Positions 17,904 to 27,369 of a stretch of 64,000 nt of DNA are shown here, piece by piece. The stretch comes from Symbiodinium sp. CCMP2592 (taxonomy: Eukaryota > Sar > Dinophyceae > Suessiales > Symbiodiniaceae), in contig CAJNDT010001236.1 of assembly GCA_905221615.1 (NCBI GenBank), positions 906,501-970,500 of the forward strand, written 5' to 3'. The notes under the pieces were generated by a model. That model worked only from the letters and a program-made list of their open reading frames with translations. It searched no databases and had not been told where the DNA came from. Both the position numbers and the translations under genes were made by a program. How positions within the stretch are numbered: the stretch's first letter is position 1; each line of letters opens with the position of its first letter.

Positions 17904-20038
17904 ATCTCCTCCTTCATCAAGCTGGTCACGTACAAGACTTCGAACGGGGGCTTCCGCTCGCTCGGCATGTCGTCCACATGTAGTCGAAGCTCTTTAGGAC
18001 TGGCACCGGTCACGAAGTGGTACATGTTCTCCTGGGTGTCCGGGTTCAGGTAGTCCGGCCAAGAGATCGGTTCGATGACGGCCTTTCCAAGGTCGACCGC
18101 CTCTGCTGTGCCCTCTGTTCCACCGATCTCCAGCATCACTATCGGGTCGTAGTCGGGGCCATCACCTCCCAGACTTCCGGAGAAGGCCAGGGCCGCGGTC
18201 ATCAGCGTGGCCATGAGAACGCTGATCTTGCCGGCGTTCTTCATGATCGTGTTCCTCAAGGACTTGCCGGCCCTCTTCTTCACCATGGTCTCTCCCCCGG
18301 GGCCTTTGCTGACCTTGGGGAGAGGAAAGCCTGAGTTCTTCAGGAACTTCTTGATCTCGTTGCCACAGGTAGCAATTCCCCTCACGGAGTGGTAGGTCAA
18401 GCACCATCGCTGTCCAATCCAGGGAGTAGAGCAGTGTCGCAGGTGCGGGTCGAACTCGAGGAAGGCCTTGTTGGTGCTGTGAGTTCGGCCGGGTATCCAT
18501 GCGCCGCTCTTGTCTCGTTTCCAAAGGACGTGTCCCCCATTGGCCTGCCCTTCGCTCAGGCCATTCTCCTCTAGCCATAGATTCCCGCCGGAGTCCTGGC
18601 CGAAGGTCGCACAGTAGTTGGAGGTGCCCTTCAGGTTATTCCCGTCTCTGTGTAGCTCGGTTCCAAGGTCTCGTGTTATCGAGATCGAAGTCCACGCAGC
18701 ATCGTCGGGGAGATGGTGTCGCCCGAAGTGGTTCAAGTAGCGGACGGCGACATCAAGTTCTTTGCTTGCCCGCGTCACCCCGTGGACCCCTCCGTGGGTG
18801 TACATGCCGAGGGTCACGTAGATCTGGTCCTCGGCGCCCAAGTCGAGGTGGATGCTCCTCAAGTTGTTGGCTTCGTTGCGGAGGGTGTTTGCGAGGAGTT
18901 TCTCGCAGTTCGCGAAGGTGTAGTCGCTCAAGTCGAAGTCCTTCCCGCAGCCGCCTCGATGAACGGCCTGATCGAATTGATGTCGTTCTCCACGAATGTG
19001 GTCGTTGTGCTCGTAGTGCTGGGTGACGTAGCTCACGGCTTGACTGTGGTAGCCGCGAACAAACTCGGTCTCGGTGATCATTTCTTGCTCGGGTACCCAA
19101 CCACAACACATTGCCCGATGGGCATTCTCTTTCTTTGGCTCCAAGTGGTGGGTCCCGGTCTCGTGCTGGCTCACTCCCGGCTGCTCCTGGCCTTGTCCTT
19201 GAGCAGGGCCAACCTCAACTCCAGCGCCTCGATCTCCTTCGTCACGGCCTCGTCCGGGGCCGCCTCCATGTAGCCGCTCTTGTCCTTCAGCTCGTAGTTG
19301 GTCCGCTTCGTCGTCGCCTTGGCATTCCCTTTTCCGTTCGAGCTCTTCGACAACGGCGCGGTCACCATCGATGCCGCATCCCAGGAATCCGCCAGGGTTC
19401 CGGCAGGGCATCGCCTTGTAGGTGGAATCGAACTCGTCGTCCGGGACCTTCGTCTTGGCCGCCTTCTCCTTCAGGTGCTGCTCGTACCAACGGGCGTAGC
19501 GGATCAGGTCGGGGTGCGAGTTGTCCGAGCGTCTGGTCTCCTCCATGGCCCAGTTGCCGTAGCTGGCCGGGATCTCCTGGTACTCGCATCCCCTCCACCG
19601 GCCAATGGTCATCAGGGTGTTGGCCGGCGTGTTGAGGCTCTCCCTGACGAGCTTCAGGATCAGGCCCTTGCTGGCCTTCTCGGGGATCGCAAAATGGAGC
19701 TCGTTGGCCTTGGCACGCAGCTCGGGCAACGTCAGCGAGTTCAACTTCTTCATCTTCCGAGCTACGTCGCCTTCCTGGTTCGCCTCCATGTGCTCGCGTA
19801 TCACCGCCTTCAGCTCTACCACGGTCCACGACGGGTGCACGGTCATCCCGAGGCGGTTCGCTTCGGCCAAGAGCTCCGTCTTTCGCATCGCGCTGATGGC
19901 CTTCGGCTTCTCCTCCTGTGCGCATGGGGCTCCGTGGTCCACCGGCCGCGGCTGCGATTGACAAGGAGGGACCTGGGGGCTTCGTCTTGTACAGAACTGT
20001 TCTTCCAACCCAGAGCAACGGAAAAGTTTGTTCATCAC
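17654..20038 (-). CDS. Copia pol insert region: SAP-like motifs and 2OG-Fe(II) dioxygenase-like domain
   Basis: 794 codons linking protease and integrase. Residues 48-86 (MRKTELLAEANRLGM...VVELKAVIREH) and 99-134 resemble two SAP DNA-binding motifs. Residues 140-180 have an IGRWRGCEYQEIP...GNWAMEE motif. Residues about 440-550 fit a 2-oxoglutarate/Fe(II) oxygenase: H463-R-D465 (LHRDGNN), GGNLWLE (484-490), H535 (RHCSTP) and R544 (GQRW), the HxD...H...R order used to bind iron and 2-oxoglutarate. The HxDxNN and GGxLWL style recalls Tet/JBP-type enzymes. Residues about 222-290 are out of frame; the better frame there is at 19368-19171. The beginning (before about 19980) and end (after about 17900) are frame-shift tails. 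Function inferred only. Confidence 0.6.
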   Translation of the reverse strand: MMNKLFRCSGLEEQFCTRRSPQVPPCQSQPRPVDHGAPCAQEEKPKAISAMRKTELLAEANRLGMTVHPSWTVVELKAVIREHMEANQEGDVARKMKKLNSLTLPELRAKANELHFAIPEKASKGLILKLVRESLNTPANTLMTIGRWRGCEYQEIPASYGNWAMEETRRSDNSHPDLIRYARWYEQHLKEKAAKTKVPDDEFDSTYKAMPCRNPGGFLGCGIDGDRAVVEELERKRECQGDDEADQLRAEGQERLHGGGPGRGRDEGDRGAGVEVGPAQGQGQEQPGVSQHETGTHHLEPKKENAHRAMCCGWVPEQEMITETEFVRGYHSQAVSYVTQHYEHNDHIRGERHQFDQAVHRGGCGKDFDLSDYTFANCEKLLANTLRNEANNLRSIHLDLGAEDQIYVTLGMYTHGGVHGVTRASKELDVAVRYLNHFGRHHLPDDAAWTSISITRDLGTELHRDGNNLKGTSNYCATFGQDSGGNLWLEENGLSEGQANGGHVLWKRDKSGAWIPGRTHSTNKAFLEFDPHLRHCSTPWIGQRWCLTYHSVRGIATCGNEIKKFLKNSGFPLPKVSKGPGGETMVKKRAGKSLRNTIMKNAGKISVLMATLMTAALAFSGSLGGDGPDYDPIVMLEIGGTEGTAEAVDLGKAVIEPISWPDYLNPDTQENMYHFVTGASPKELRLHVDDMPSERKPPFEVLYVTSLMKEEMWLSRGAGSRSTPSSTRSTSSISPWRRAKGCSCSGKRRRGTIYLEDMSELTKCVPSKKQTATKRSGPSTMGAASRSRPASLGM

Positions 20039-22040
20039 GAAGGCAGCTCTCCCAGTGGTCTACGGTACCTTCTAGCCAGCGTCCTGAACTGCAGCAAACA
20101 CTCTCTGTCATGCGGGTGTGCCCGAGGGTTGCAATCAACATGTCTTTCTGGATTGTACTGGTGGTTCTCCATGTGGTTGGGTTGAACATTGCCCTCCGAG
20201 GTACAACGTGCACACGAATCCAAGCATCAGGGGTCTCTAGCCAAAAGTCCTTGTCGTGGGGTGTTTGCTGCCACCATGTCATGAACGTGTCAAGCTGCAA
20301 GCAATCCTGACTGAGCAAATCTTTCACACTGGGGTCAAGCTTCTTCTCATGAAAGATGCCAGTGTAGCGGGGAGTGCTATGAGGACTGTGGGCTACTGCA
20401 TAGACGGACATGTATTGCTCCTTGGGCTGCAGTCGGATGTCCTCTACCTGCAGGACTGGTGCCGCGCTCACGGCCTTTGCCGGAACAATTGGGATCGCAG
20501 GGTGCCCTGAGGGGGTGTTCAAGAGCTTGTAGTTGTATAAGCCGAGCTTTTTGAAGTCAGCACTCCCGCCCTCAACATCGAACACCATGCCCATTTTGCC
20601 CAAGACAGTCCTTGAGAGCAGCAACGGGATGTCGCCGGTTATGATCGACGTGCGAACCTGTAGAACATAGTCCCCGAGCTCGAAGTTCACCACCACATAG
20701 AAGGAGGAGTAGTGGATCTTTCCCGTGCCGAACCTGTAAGCTTCGGCTTCCCGTTGAAGTACGGGACGTTGTCCGAGCTCGGCAATCTTGTCCGTGTACG
20801 CCTGCAGCCACTGGGTTCCGGCAACGGTCCTGGCGCAGGCTGTGTCTGCGACCCCGACCAGATCGGTGTTCAACACGTGCCTCAAAGCGAAGATCTCAGC
20901 AGGGAGCACGGTGGTCATCGCGACCTCCTGAGCACGGCTCTCGCCCTTGGTGGCCGCTCCGTTGCCCTGGTTCAAAGGGCAGGCATCGTCCTTGTGCCAG
21001 TGGCCTCTGCGGCCGCAGCCGCTGCAGAAACTCTTCGCCTTCATCATTTTGAGCTTCGCTTCGCGGCCCGAGTCGCGGCCTTCGCCGCGGTCCTTCTCGC
21101 CATCGGGCGCCCCAGCCTTGGTGCCCTTGTCGCCGCCCTCTCCATTGTAGCCCCTTGCGCGCTGCTGGGACCGGTAACGGTCTTTTGCCGACTGGTAGGT
21201 GACCCATGCCTCCGCGACTTCCTCAGGGATGCCTTCATCTCCGCCCTCCTCGTCCAGGTCGCTGTCCTCCTCGTGGTAGGTCACGTGCGCGTAGTTCGCC
21301 TTCTTGTTGCGGGCATTCGCTGCTTCCCAAGGCTTCCTTTGCCCCCTGTCGTGTAAGATCGCTGCTTGTTGGAGACGAAGCAAGTCGTACCTGTTTCCCA
21401 CAGAGGCCAGCAAGTTCAGCTCCTGGGACTCCTCGAGTTGAAGACGATCCAGATACATCCACGCCGCGGCCTCCTGTGGGAGGTTACATCCCACCTCCCT
21501 CAAGCGGCCGAAGAGCCTGTCGTACTCAGTGTTGTACTCGCGGATCGACTGACCAGGTCGGCGACGCATGCGACGGAAGTAGTCGGAGAAGGCCTTGCCG
21601 ATACGAGCGACCTCCAAGTCCAGGAATCTCGCGCAAATCCAGGAAAGGAAGTAATCTATTCCGCTCTCCTCGCCCAAGCGCGACACGGAGAGCTCCTCGG
21701 CAGCGATCCAGGCCTTCCCGGAGAGACCTTGGTACAACACCAAGCCCTGCTGACTCTCCGGTAAGAGGGTCATCTGTCTCCATGCGGAGACCTGTCTCAA
21801 ATACGACCTGGCTGACCCCCCAAAATCCTCGGTGTCCTCGGCGGAGAAGGTGGGCACCGCCAGCTTTTCTGAGGGCCTCCCGTACGCCGTAGGCACTCCC
21901 TTCTCCACGGCCTCCATCAAAGCCGTAGTCGTCACGAGGTTGCCATCCTTGCCACTGATCATGCGCATGATCCCATCCCGTGGATGTCCTGAGCCCGCAC
22001 GTTGCTCCAGACCTTGGTAGCTCCTGGGTCTGGCCTCCAC
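19362..22040 (-). CDS. Copia gag with zinc knuckle, and aspartic protease
   Basis: 892 codons with real coding from about 21970 to 19980. The capsid-like part includes YLRQVSAWRQM, GLSGKAW and a REYNTEYDRLFGRL stretch typical of Copia gag. The zinc knuckle is CSGCGRRGHWHKDDAC (residues 339-354, C-x2-C-x4-H-x6-C). The protease active site is VADTAC (D399, where most have DTG/DSG), with the later strand DIPLLLSRTVLGKMG (470-484). The first about 22 residues and everything after about residue 690 are frame-shift tails. The knuckle packages the RNA; the protease matures Gag-Pol. Confidence 0.85.
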   Translation of the reverse strand: MEARPRSYQGLEQRAGSGHPRDGIMRMISGKDGNLVTTTALMEAVEKGVPTAYGRPSEKLAVPTFSAEDTEDFGGSARSYLRQVSAWRQMTLLPESQQGLVLYQGLSGKAWIAAEELSVSRLGEESGIDYFLSWICARFLDLEVARIGKAFSDYFRRMRRRPGQSIREYNTEYDRLFGRLREVGCNLPQEAAAWMYLDRLQLEESQELNLLASVGNRYDLLRLQQAAILHDRGQRKPWEAANARNKKANYAHVTYHEEDSDLDEEGGDEGIPEEVAEAWVTYQSAKDRYRSQQRARGYNGEGGDKGTKAGAPDGEKDRGEGRDSGREAKLKMMKAKSFCSGCGRRGHWHKDDACPLNQGNGAATKGESRAQEVAMTTVLPAEIFALRHVLNTDLVGVADTACARTVAGTQWLQAYTDKIAELGQRPVLQREAEAYRFGTGKIHYSSFYVVVNFELGDYVLQVRTSIITGDIPLLLSRTVLGKMGMVFDVEGGSADFKKLGLYNYKLLNTPSGHPAIPIVPAKAVSAAPVLQVEDIRLQPKEQYMSVYAVAHSPHSTPRYTGIFHEKKLDPSVKDLLSQDCLQLDTFMTWWQQTPHDKDFWLETPDAWIRVHVVPRRAMFNPTTWRTTSTIQKDMLIATLGHTRMTESVCCSSGRWLEGTVDHWESCLRDEQTFPLLWVGRTVLYKTKPPGPSLSIAAAAGGPRSPMRTGGEAEGHQRDAKDGALGRSEPPRDDRAPVVDRGRAEGGDTRAHGGEPGRRRSSEDEEVELADVARAACQGQRAPFCDPREGQQGPDPEARQGEPQHAGQHPDDHWPVEGMRVPGDPGQLRQLGHGGDQTLGQLAPRPDPLRPLVRAAPEGEGGQDEGPGRRVRFHLQGDALPEPWRIPGMRHRW

Positions 22041-22783
22041 CGATGGTCGCCGTGGTCGTCGCCCCAGGCATCACCTCGTCGTAGATCCTGATCGTGTAAC
22101 CGCGCTCTGCCCGGGCCTCCGGCTTGCCAATCATGGTGTCGAGCAGCTCCGTCTCGACCATCTGCCCAGGGACTGCGGTGATGGTCCGGCTGATCGTAAT
22201 GTCGAGAGTCCCCGTCTCGACCATCCGCCCAGGGATCAGGTCGCCATCCTCGTCCATCTCGCCGTTCGCTCGGATCCCATCGATCGTTCCACCCGGTGAG
22301 GGAATCGTTCCACCGGGTGAGGTTCTCGTGGCTATCTCGCGGCTGGGCGGCCCTCCAAGGGTCGCTGTCCGTCCATGGATCACGTCCGTGGTGTGAGCCA
22401 CCGACATCAGCCGCTGTGCTCCAGCTGCCGCGCCTATCGCTAGCTTGTCCCGCACCTGCGCTCGCAGACTGCCAGCGCTCGCCTCCATCAGGCCCCGTGG
22501 AGGCAGCGCTCTGGTCCCAGGCCCACTCCGCCCGAGTGGTAGATCCCCCGCCACTGTGCGGGTCGCCCGCACTTTGGTCACTCCCAGGTTGATGGGGTTG
22601 CGATCCATCGTCCGACCCGGGAACATCACTCTGAGCTCCTGCACGTCTAGCGTCACCGCCGCCCAAACTGGTAGTAGGCGGCACTTGGGTGGGCTCTGGC
22701 GCCGGTACATCCGGGGCCACAGCATCACTTCGCACACTCGCGTCCTCGAAGCCCGGAGGTGGTCCGGCTGCACTTGTTGACAT
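21959..22783 (-). CDS. Copia gag N-terminal region, disordered Pro/Gly/Asp/Trp-rich
   Basis: An ATG at 22783, 34 nt downstream of the PBS, starts a 274-codon frame: MSTSAAGPPPGFEDAS, then low-complexity sequence with repeats WNDRWDP, RGWRPDPWADGRDGDSRHY and SPWADGRDGAARHH. The frame runs into nonsense near 21970, where the capsid frame takes over; a one-base loss or a -1 shift would join them. The disordered, aromatic-rich make-up fits a Gag N-terminus. A parallel 429-codon frame over the same DNA is judged a shadow. Confidence 0.7.
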   Translation of the reverse strand: MSTSAAGPPPGFEDASVRSDAVAPDVPAPEPTQVPPTTSLGGGDARRAGAQSDVPGSDDGSQPHQPGSDQSAGDPHSGGGSTTRAEWAWDQSAASTGPDGGERWQSASAGAGQASDRRGSWSTAADVGGSHHGRDPWTDSDPWRAAQPRDSHENLTRWNDSLTGWNDRWDPSERRDGRGWRPDPWADGRDGDSRHYDQPDHHRSPWADGRDGAARHHDWQAGGPGRARLHDQDLRRGDAWGDDHGDHRWRPDPGATKVWSNVRAQDIHGMGSCA

Positions 22784-22816
22784 GGCGTCACAACTAGGTA
22801 CCTACTGGAGCACACA

Positions 22817-22829
22817 GGCTCCGCTACCA
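22817..22829 (-). other. Primer-binding site for a tRNA with 3' end GGCTCCGCTACCA
   Basis: The plus strand reads GGCTCCGCTACCA one base from the 5' LTR, so the sense strand TGGTAGCGGAGCC pairs with a tRNA 3' end including CCA. It resembles the initiator-Met tRNA sites of many Copia elements; the exact tRNA is not established here. Confidence 0.75.
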
Positions 22830-22830
22830 G

Positions 22831-23044
22831 TTTAAGACACTAAGCTAGCTATGCAAGCCCATTGGCCCGCCTCCAACGAATGTGGACCTTTTCCACGCGT
22901 CGAACCAAAAGCCTTCGAGTGGCGCGGTGCTTCCGGGTTTCTGGGAGAGGTCTGACCAGCTGATGCACAGTAGCGGAATCAAACAGCAGTGCGCAGTCTA
23001 CAATCGTTAATCCAGGATGACATACGATCTTGGTGCTTCACACT
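22831..23044 (-). repeat. 5' LTR of the copia element
   Basis: 214 bp, identical to the 3' LTR, and carries the promoter by analogy. No clear TATA box is seen. Confidence 0.95.
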
Positions 23045-24224
23045 ATAAACCCTAAACCCAATCTTTGTCATCACCAGTACTTGTGATGATTGAACGGACG
23101 TCTGCCCAATACTGCGTGCTCTGTATGCTTTCGCTACCTATGCACATACATGCATACGTACGTACGTACATGCATACAAGAAGCAGAGACATGCATAAAC
23201 AGAAAATCACATTGTCCATGCCGGCTTGCCTAACGGTCCGTGTATTCATGCAGTATATATTTCGTCCTTAAATCAAACTTTACTGTCAGGCCAAAGTAAG
23301 TGAGACGTGAGCACATGGATCCTTTGGGTTGGGGCCCGAAGACTTAAACCCGGAATCCCTAAGCTTTAAACCTTAAACGCTAAACCCTAAACCCCTAAAC
23401 CCAAAACCCCTACACCCTAAGTAAGCCCCAAAGCCCTAAACCCCTAAACCCTGAACCCGAAATCCTGCACACTTACTGTTTCTGCCTTTGAACGAACCTT
23501 ATTCTAATTATTATTACGGCCTCTATCCTTAAACCCCTTACAGTGACCCTTACCCTAAAGACCCCTTTAAAAGGAACCTTCTTGAGGAACCCAATTCTAA
23601 CGTTTAGGGCCCCTATATTAGGTCACTGCTCTGCGGCATGCAGCCCTCGCCATGGATCTGCTGAAGCTGAGTGTGAAGTTGTGATAGTCGGTTTGGGGTT
23701 GAAGGGTTTGGGCTTATTCAGGGCTTAGGCTGTAAGGGAGAAGAGTTTAAGGGAATAAGGGTTAACAGTTATGGGTTTAAGGGTTTAGGGTTTAATAGGG
23801 TTTAGGTGGGCCTTAGTAATCGGGTTTAGAGTTTTTGTTTATAGTAGGTTTGAATTGTGTGAACCTTTGGGAGACACTTGCGCTGCAGCTAGTCAGAGAA
23901 CTAGGGTTCAGGGATTTCGGGTTGAACTTGTCGCTTCTCTGAATGAGGCGGTCAGGGCTTAGGGATGTATGATTCAGGATGTTGGGCAGTGGTCTTGTGC
24001 GCTTGTTCCGGTAGTTAAATCAAGAGAGTTTTAAGGGTTTAGGAAAAGTTGGGGTTCAGGGTTTAGTGGTTTAGGGTTTCGGGTTGAGGGTTTAGGAAAA
24101 AAGCTTCTTTTGTGCCGTGGTCTTATGTAGGATTGGGTCACTCCGTCTGCCAGCAACAGGTCCTCAGCCCCGAGCATCCCTCCACGCGTCTTCCGTGGTA
24201 ACTGTTTCTTCTAAGAGGGCTTAA
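23045..24224. repeat. Telomere-like repeats and tetranucleotide tract
   Basis: CCCTAAA units directly follow the LTR and recur at 23370-23460; TTTAGGG units lie at 23765-23800 and 24050-24090. An ACATACATGCATACGTACG tract lies at 23140-23185. No gene is evident. Confidence 0.6.
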
Positions 24225-24480
24225 CCCTATATATATATGTATATATATATATATATATATATAGATATATCCCAAACCCTAACCCCTAAACCCTCAACCC
24301 TACCCCAAAGCTTTTTTGAACTCCAACTCAGGAAGGGGCGAAGACCACCTGGGGAGAACTGGCTGAACAAGCAGATCCGCTTCGCCTTCCCACCTCCGCC
24401 CACGCCTGTGCCGGAGACTACGCTGACTGCACTTCCTTTGCTGCCCTTGAAGGCAAGAGGTTTAAGGATTTAACGAGGGG
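24225..24480 (+). other. AT microsatellite followed by an exon-like open stretch
   Basis: (TA)n at 24228-24262, then degenerate CCCTAAA, then a frame reading ELQLRKGRRPPGENWLNKQI and a proline-rich tail up to TTTAAGG. Could be part of a host exon; no family recognised. Confidence 0.25.
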
Positions 24481-25936
24481 TTTAGGAGCCAAAAGGTTGA
24501 AGTCAACAGTCGTCCATGTTGTCGTTTAGATTGCATTTTCAAGTTTAGCCCCTTTGGTGTTGCACATCTGCTCCTCAACCCTGAACCCAAAGCCCTCAGC
24601 CCTAAACCCAAAGTTTTAAAAGCCTAAACTCCTAAACAAGCCATCAAATGATTTTAGTCTACTACGATGCAGCGACGTCCCCAAAGCTCCTCAAGCCAGT
24701 CCTGGCCTCAATGGAAAACCTAGCACTCTTAGCTCCAAAACGGGTAGTATACGAGCCTTACATGTGACCTATACTGTTTTTTTGGGGGTGGGTCCTTATT
24801 ATGGTTATAGTATAACATAACCCAAACCCCACCCTAATCACCAAGGGCGCCACATTATGGGGCTCAGGGTTTACTACCTTCAGGGTTTGGGGTTTACTAG
24901 GACCGTTTTTAACCCCAAACCCTCAACCCTAAGCCCTATACACCCTAAGCCCCTGGAAGGGCATACCACGGCCGTCCTCGCCGCAGTCGCCACCTCCGTG
25001 GCCTCAGTTTTTGGAGGAGCTCGTGTTTCACTCTAGGTTTCGGGTTTAGGGTTTGGTGGTTTCGGGTTTAGGGTTTGGTGGTTTCGGGTTTAGGGTTTGG
25101 TGGTTTAGGGCTTAGGGTTTAGGGTTCAAGGTTTAGGGTTTAGGGTGGTTGTCAGGTCTGGGTCTTTTTTTGGCGCAGCTCCTGCTTCACCAGCGACCTC
25201 CCAAAAGTAGCCTTTAATAGAGGCCTTATAGTCCTCAATAGCGGGTACTTACGCTCAAATACGGGGTAGTTGAGGGAGCGCTGGCAGGTTTAGGGATGAC
25301 GGGTTTAGGTTCAGGGCTTGGGTTTTTAGGGCTGAGGGTGTGGAACTTCGGGCTTCCAGTCGCAGCACCTCGGGGTTGTGGGCTTTGTGTTTTGCCAGTT
25401 TTCTTCCATGTCCATGTGCGCCCTTTTGCAACACCGTGGAGCTAGTGTGCCTTCCTCCTCCTCCTCCTCCTCCTCCTCGAAACCCTAAACCCTAAATCTT
25501 AAACCCCAAACCCTCCTCCCCCTCCTCCTGCTCCTCCCCTTGTTGAGTACAAACCACAGTCCCAAGCCAGCCCTGACATCTGGGACCCGGAGATCCCGTG
25601 CAGGTCGTTTAGATGGGGTGCGGAAGCAATAAGTAGACTTATAAGTACCCTGGAAGGGGTCATAAATACGGTGATGGTACTTCAAAGTCTATAAGATAAC
25701 TGCTTACTAAGCCCCAGCTCCTTCAAGTAGATGCCGATTGCAACGTTTTTTGTTTTTGCGCAGCTGAGTTTGGAGTTCCTAAGCCCTAAAATCCTGGACC
25801 GTAAGCCCTGAACCCCAACCTTCAACTCGAAACCTTAAGCCCAGAGACTTCGAGTCCAGTCTCGGACTACCGGGTTCGGTGATGTTGTGGTTCAGCGCCA
25901 TACGAAACTGAAGCCCCACAAGGTCTAGCAAGTGGA
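24481..25936. other. Intergenic or intronic repeats
   Basis: Holds telomere-like units (24900-24955; dense TTTAGGG at 25030-25150), a (CTC)n tract at 25450-25480, and an inverted-repeat-like stretch at 24755-24860 distantly like family F. Several CAG|GC-rich patches (24990, 25170, 25340) could be small exons but cannot be supported. Confidence 0.45.
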
Positions 25937-26044
25937 CTACCTGTAGTCTCCATTGTAGTTCCCATTTTGGGGTTACCTTATGGAATCCTACTTATAAAGT
26001 TGGTGAGGCCAAAAAAGGAATCACAATGGAGACTGCAGGTAGGC
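25937..26044. repeat. MITE-like element, family D copy 1 (TA-flanked)
   Basis: Arms CCTGTAGTCTCCATTGTAGT and ACAATGGAGACTGCAGG are inverted. TA lies outside both ends, as in Tc1/mariner-type insertions. Other copies: 58626 and 58804. Confidence 0.65.
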
Positions 26045-26189
26045 ATCATCTTTCCGGAATCCCATAAACTGCCTTAAACGCACTGTACGCGATCAGGCTT
26101 CGCACCCAAGCCCATGAGAAACTCCCTAAACCCGTCCTTTCCTCGAACCCACCCCAACCCCTACACAATCCCCGAGCCCGACACACTAT

Positions 26190-26310
26190 CTTGGAGGATC
26201 GTGGGACTGAGTAAGCAAGGTTATAAGTACCCTAGTTGGGGGTATAAGTACTCATAAGTATAGTTACCTGAATTTATAACCCTAGTTACTAAGTCCCGGG
26301 ACCCTTTAAG
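26190..26310. repeat. MITE-like element, family A copy 2
   Basis: Arms CTTGGAGGATCGTGGGACT and AGTCCCGGGACCCTTTAAG, with TAT flanking both sides. Confidence 0.65.
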
Positions 26311-26530
26311 TATTCCCCTAATCAATAAGCCCTAAACCCTTTATAGATCCCTTATCGATCCCTTTAAAGGAACCTTTACAGAACCCTACATTAGAACCCT
26401 AGTTACTAAATGCCATGACCCTTTAAGTAGACCCTAAACCCTAAACCCTTAAAGGGAACCCTACCGTAAACCCTATAGTAGCCTTTAAAGGAACCCCAAA
26501 CCCTAGTTAATGACCCTTTAAGGAACCCCA
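26311..26530. repeat. Degenerate repeats with CCCTTTAAGG and CCCTAAA units
   Basis: Contains broken family A pieces (CCTAGTTACTAAATGCC...ACCCTTTAAG) and telomere-like units at 26430-26450. Confidence 0.5.
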
Positions 26531-26546
26531 CAACTCAATCCCGGAG

Positions 26547-26618
26547 TTCCTCCAAATGGCTGTCAAGGAGCCAGCAGACGGATCTGCTCTGGGTTGGGCG
26601 GAGCCAGCGCTCCTTGAA
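26547..26618 (+). other. Exon-like island (possible host exon)
   Basis: The frame FLQMAVKEPADGSALGWAEP, then ALLE, ends at a GTAGTT donor-like site. Its composition differs from the repeat background. Family unknown. Confidence 0.3.
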
Positions 26619-26799
26619 GTAGTTAGGCATATGAGGTTTCTGGGTTAGTTCAACTTGTTAGGCGTATGAGGCTTTTTGGGTTAGGGTTGAGTGTTAGAGA
26701 TTTTGAAATATTCTTTTTCAGGCTTTTCCAATCCTTTAGCCCCTGACCCCAAACACTATAACACCCCAGCCCTAAATTCTAGTCTCCCAACTCCCTCTT

Positions 26800-26890
26800 G
26801 TAAAGCAGAGAAGGTCCCCGACGGACTCCGAGGGACGCCTCACGCGTGGCACAACGCGGCCGAATACTGGTGACTCCACGGTGCGCTCCG
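26800..26890 (+). other. GC-rich exon-like patch
   Basis: One frame reads AEKVPDGLRGTPHAWHNAAE, then YW and a stop; a second frame stays open to GGAGGTAGGT. Either could be a fragment of an exon. Confidence 0.2.
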
Positions 26891-27256
26891 CGCGGCTGGA
26901 GGTAGGTCAGGGTGTTTAGGAGCTTCGAGTCAAGGGCATGGGGTTGATGAGTTGCTTGCAGGTTTGGGGTTTAAGGTTAAATTTTAGGATTCTTGATTTG
27001 GCTGTGCGGGTCCACGTTCTTAACTTTGCCTCATGGCGATTGCTGCGATTACTATCTCTTTTTTCTGCACAGTTTATGTGCCTGTCGCTGATACCTGGGT
27101 CTGCCAACAAAAGCCCACATCCTGAACAAATACTTACCCTTGAACCCATGCCAGCAAAAAGATGTAAAACCAAGAGAAAACCCGAGACCCTAAACAGCCC
27201 AGAAGCAGATAAGACCTAACCCTTAACCCTCAAACCCTAAACCCCCAAACCCTAAG

Positions 27257-27369
27257 CGAAGGTGCTCGTAACGAGCCGAGCCGCCGCCTCCGAGCGCTCA
27301 GCCGTGTCGGCACGGCACTGGCGAGAGACGTCCTACGAGGCCGCCTTCGATGCGGCCGAGGAGAGTTGA
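27257..27369 (+). other. Exon-like island (possible terminal exon)
   Basis: After CCCTAAG the frame reads KVLVTSRAAASERSAVSARH, then WRETSYEAAFDAAEES and TGA at 27367-27369, directly before TTTAGGG repeats. The GC-rich, protein-like block is bounded on both sides by telomere-like repeats. Confidence 0.3.

Larger units (their letters stand above)
14192..23044 (-). mobile_element. Ty1/copia LTR retrotransposon, 8.85 kb
   Basis: The 214 bp direct repeats at both ends are identical as far as I can read. Between them, on the minus strand: primer-binding site, gag with zinc knuckle, aspartic protease, an insert region, integrase, reverse transcriptase, RNase H and purine tract, in Copia order (IN before RT). 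The element sits in CCCTAAA repeats, with CCTAAACCCTAAA on the left and ATAAACCCTAAACCC on the right. The adjoining 5 bp, CTAAA and ATAAA, differ at one base, so the target duplication is not certain. Identical LTRs suggest a recent insertion, which sits oddly with several frame changes in gag-pol. Confidence 0.95.

Noticed and set aside
21526-22815. 429-codon minus frame over Copia gag
   Set aside because: Parallel frame to the ATG-initiated gag N-terminus; its sequence looks like a frame-shifted shadow and ends in the capsid region without motifs.
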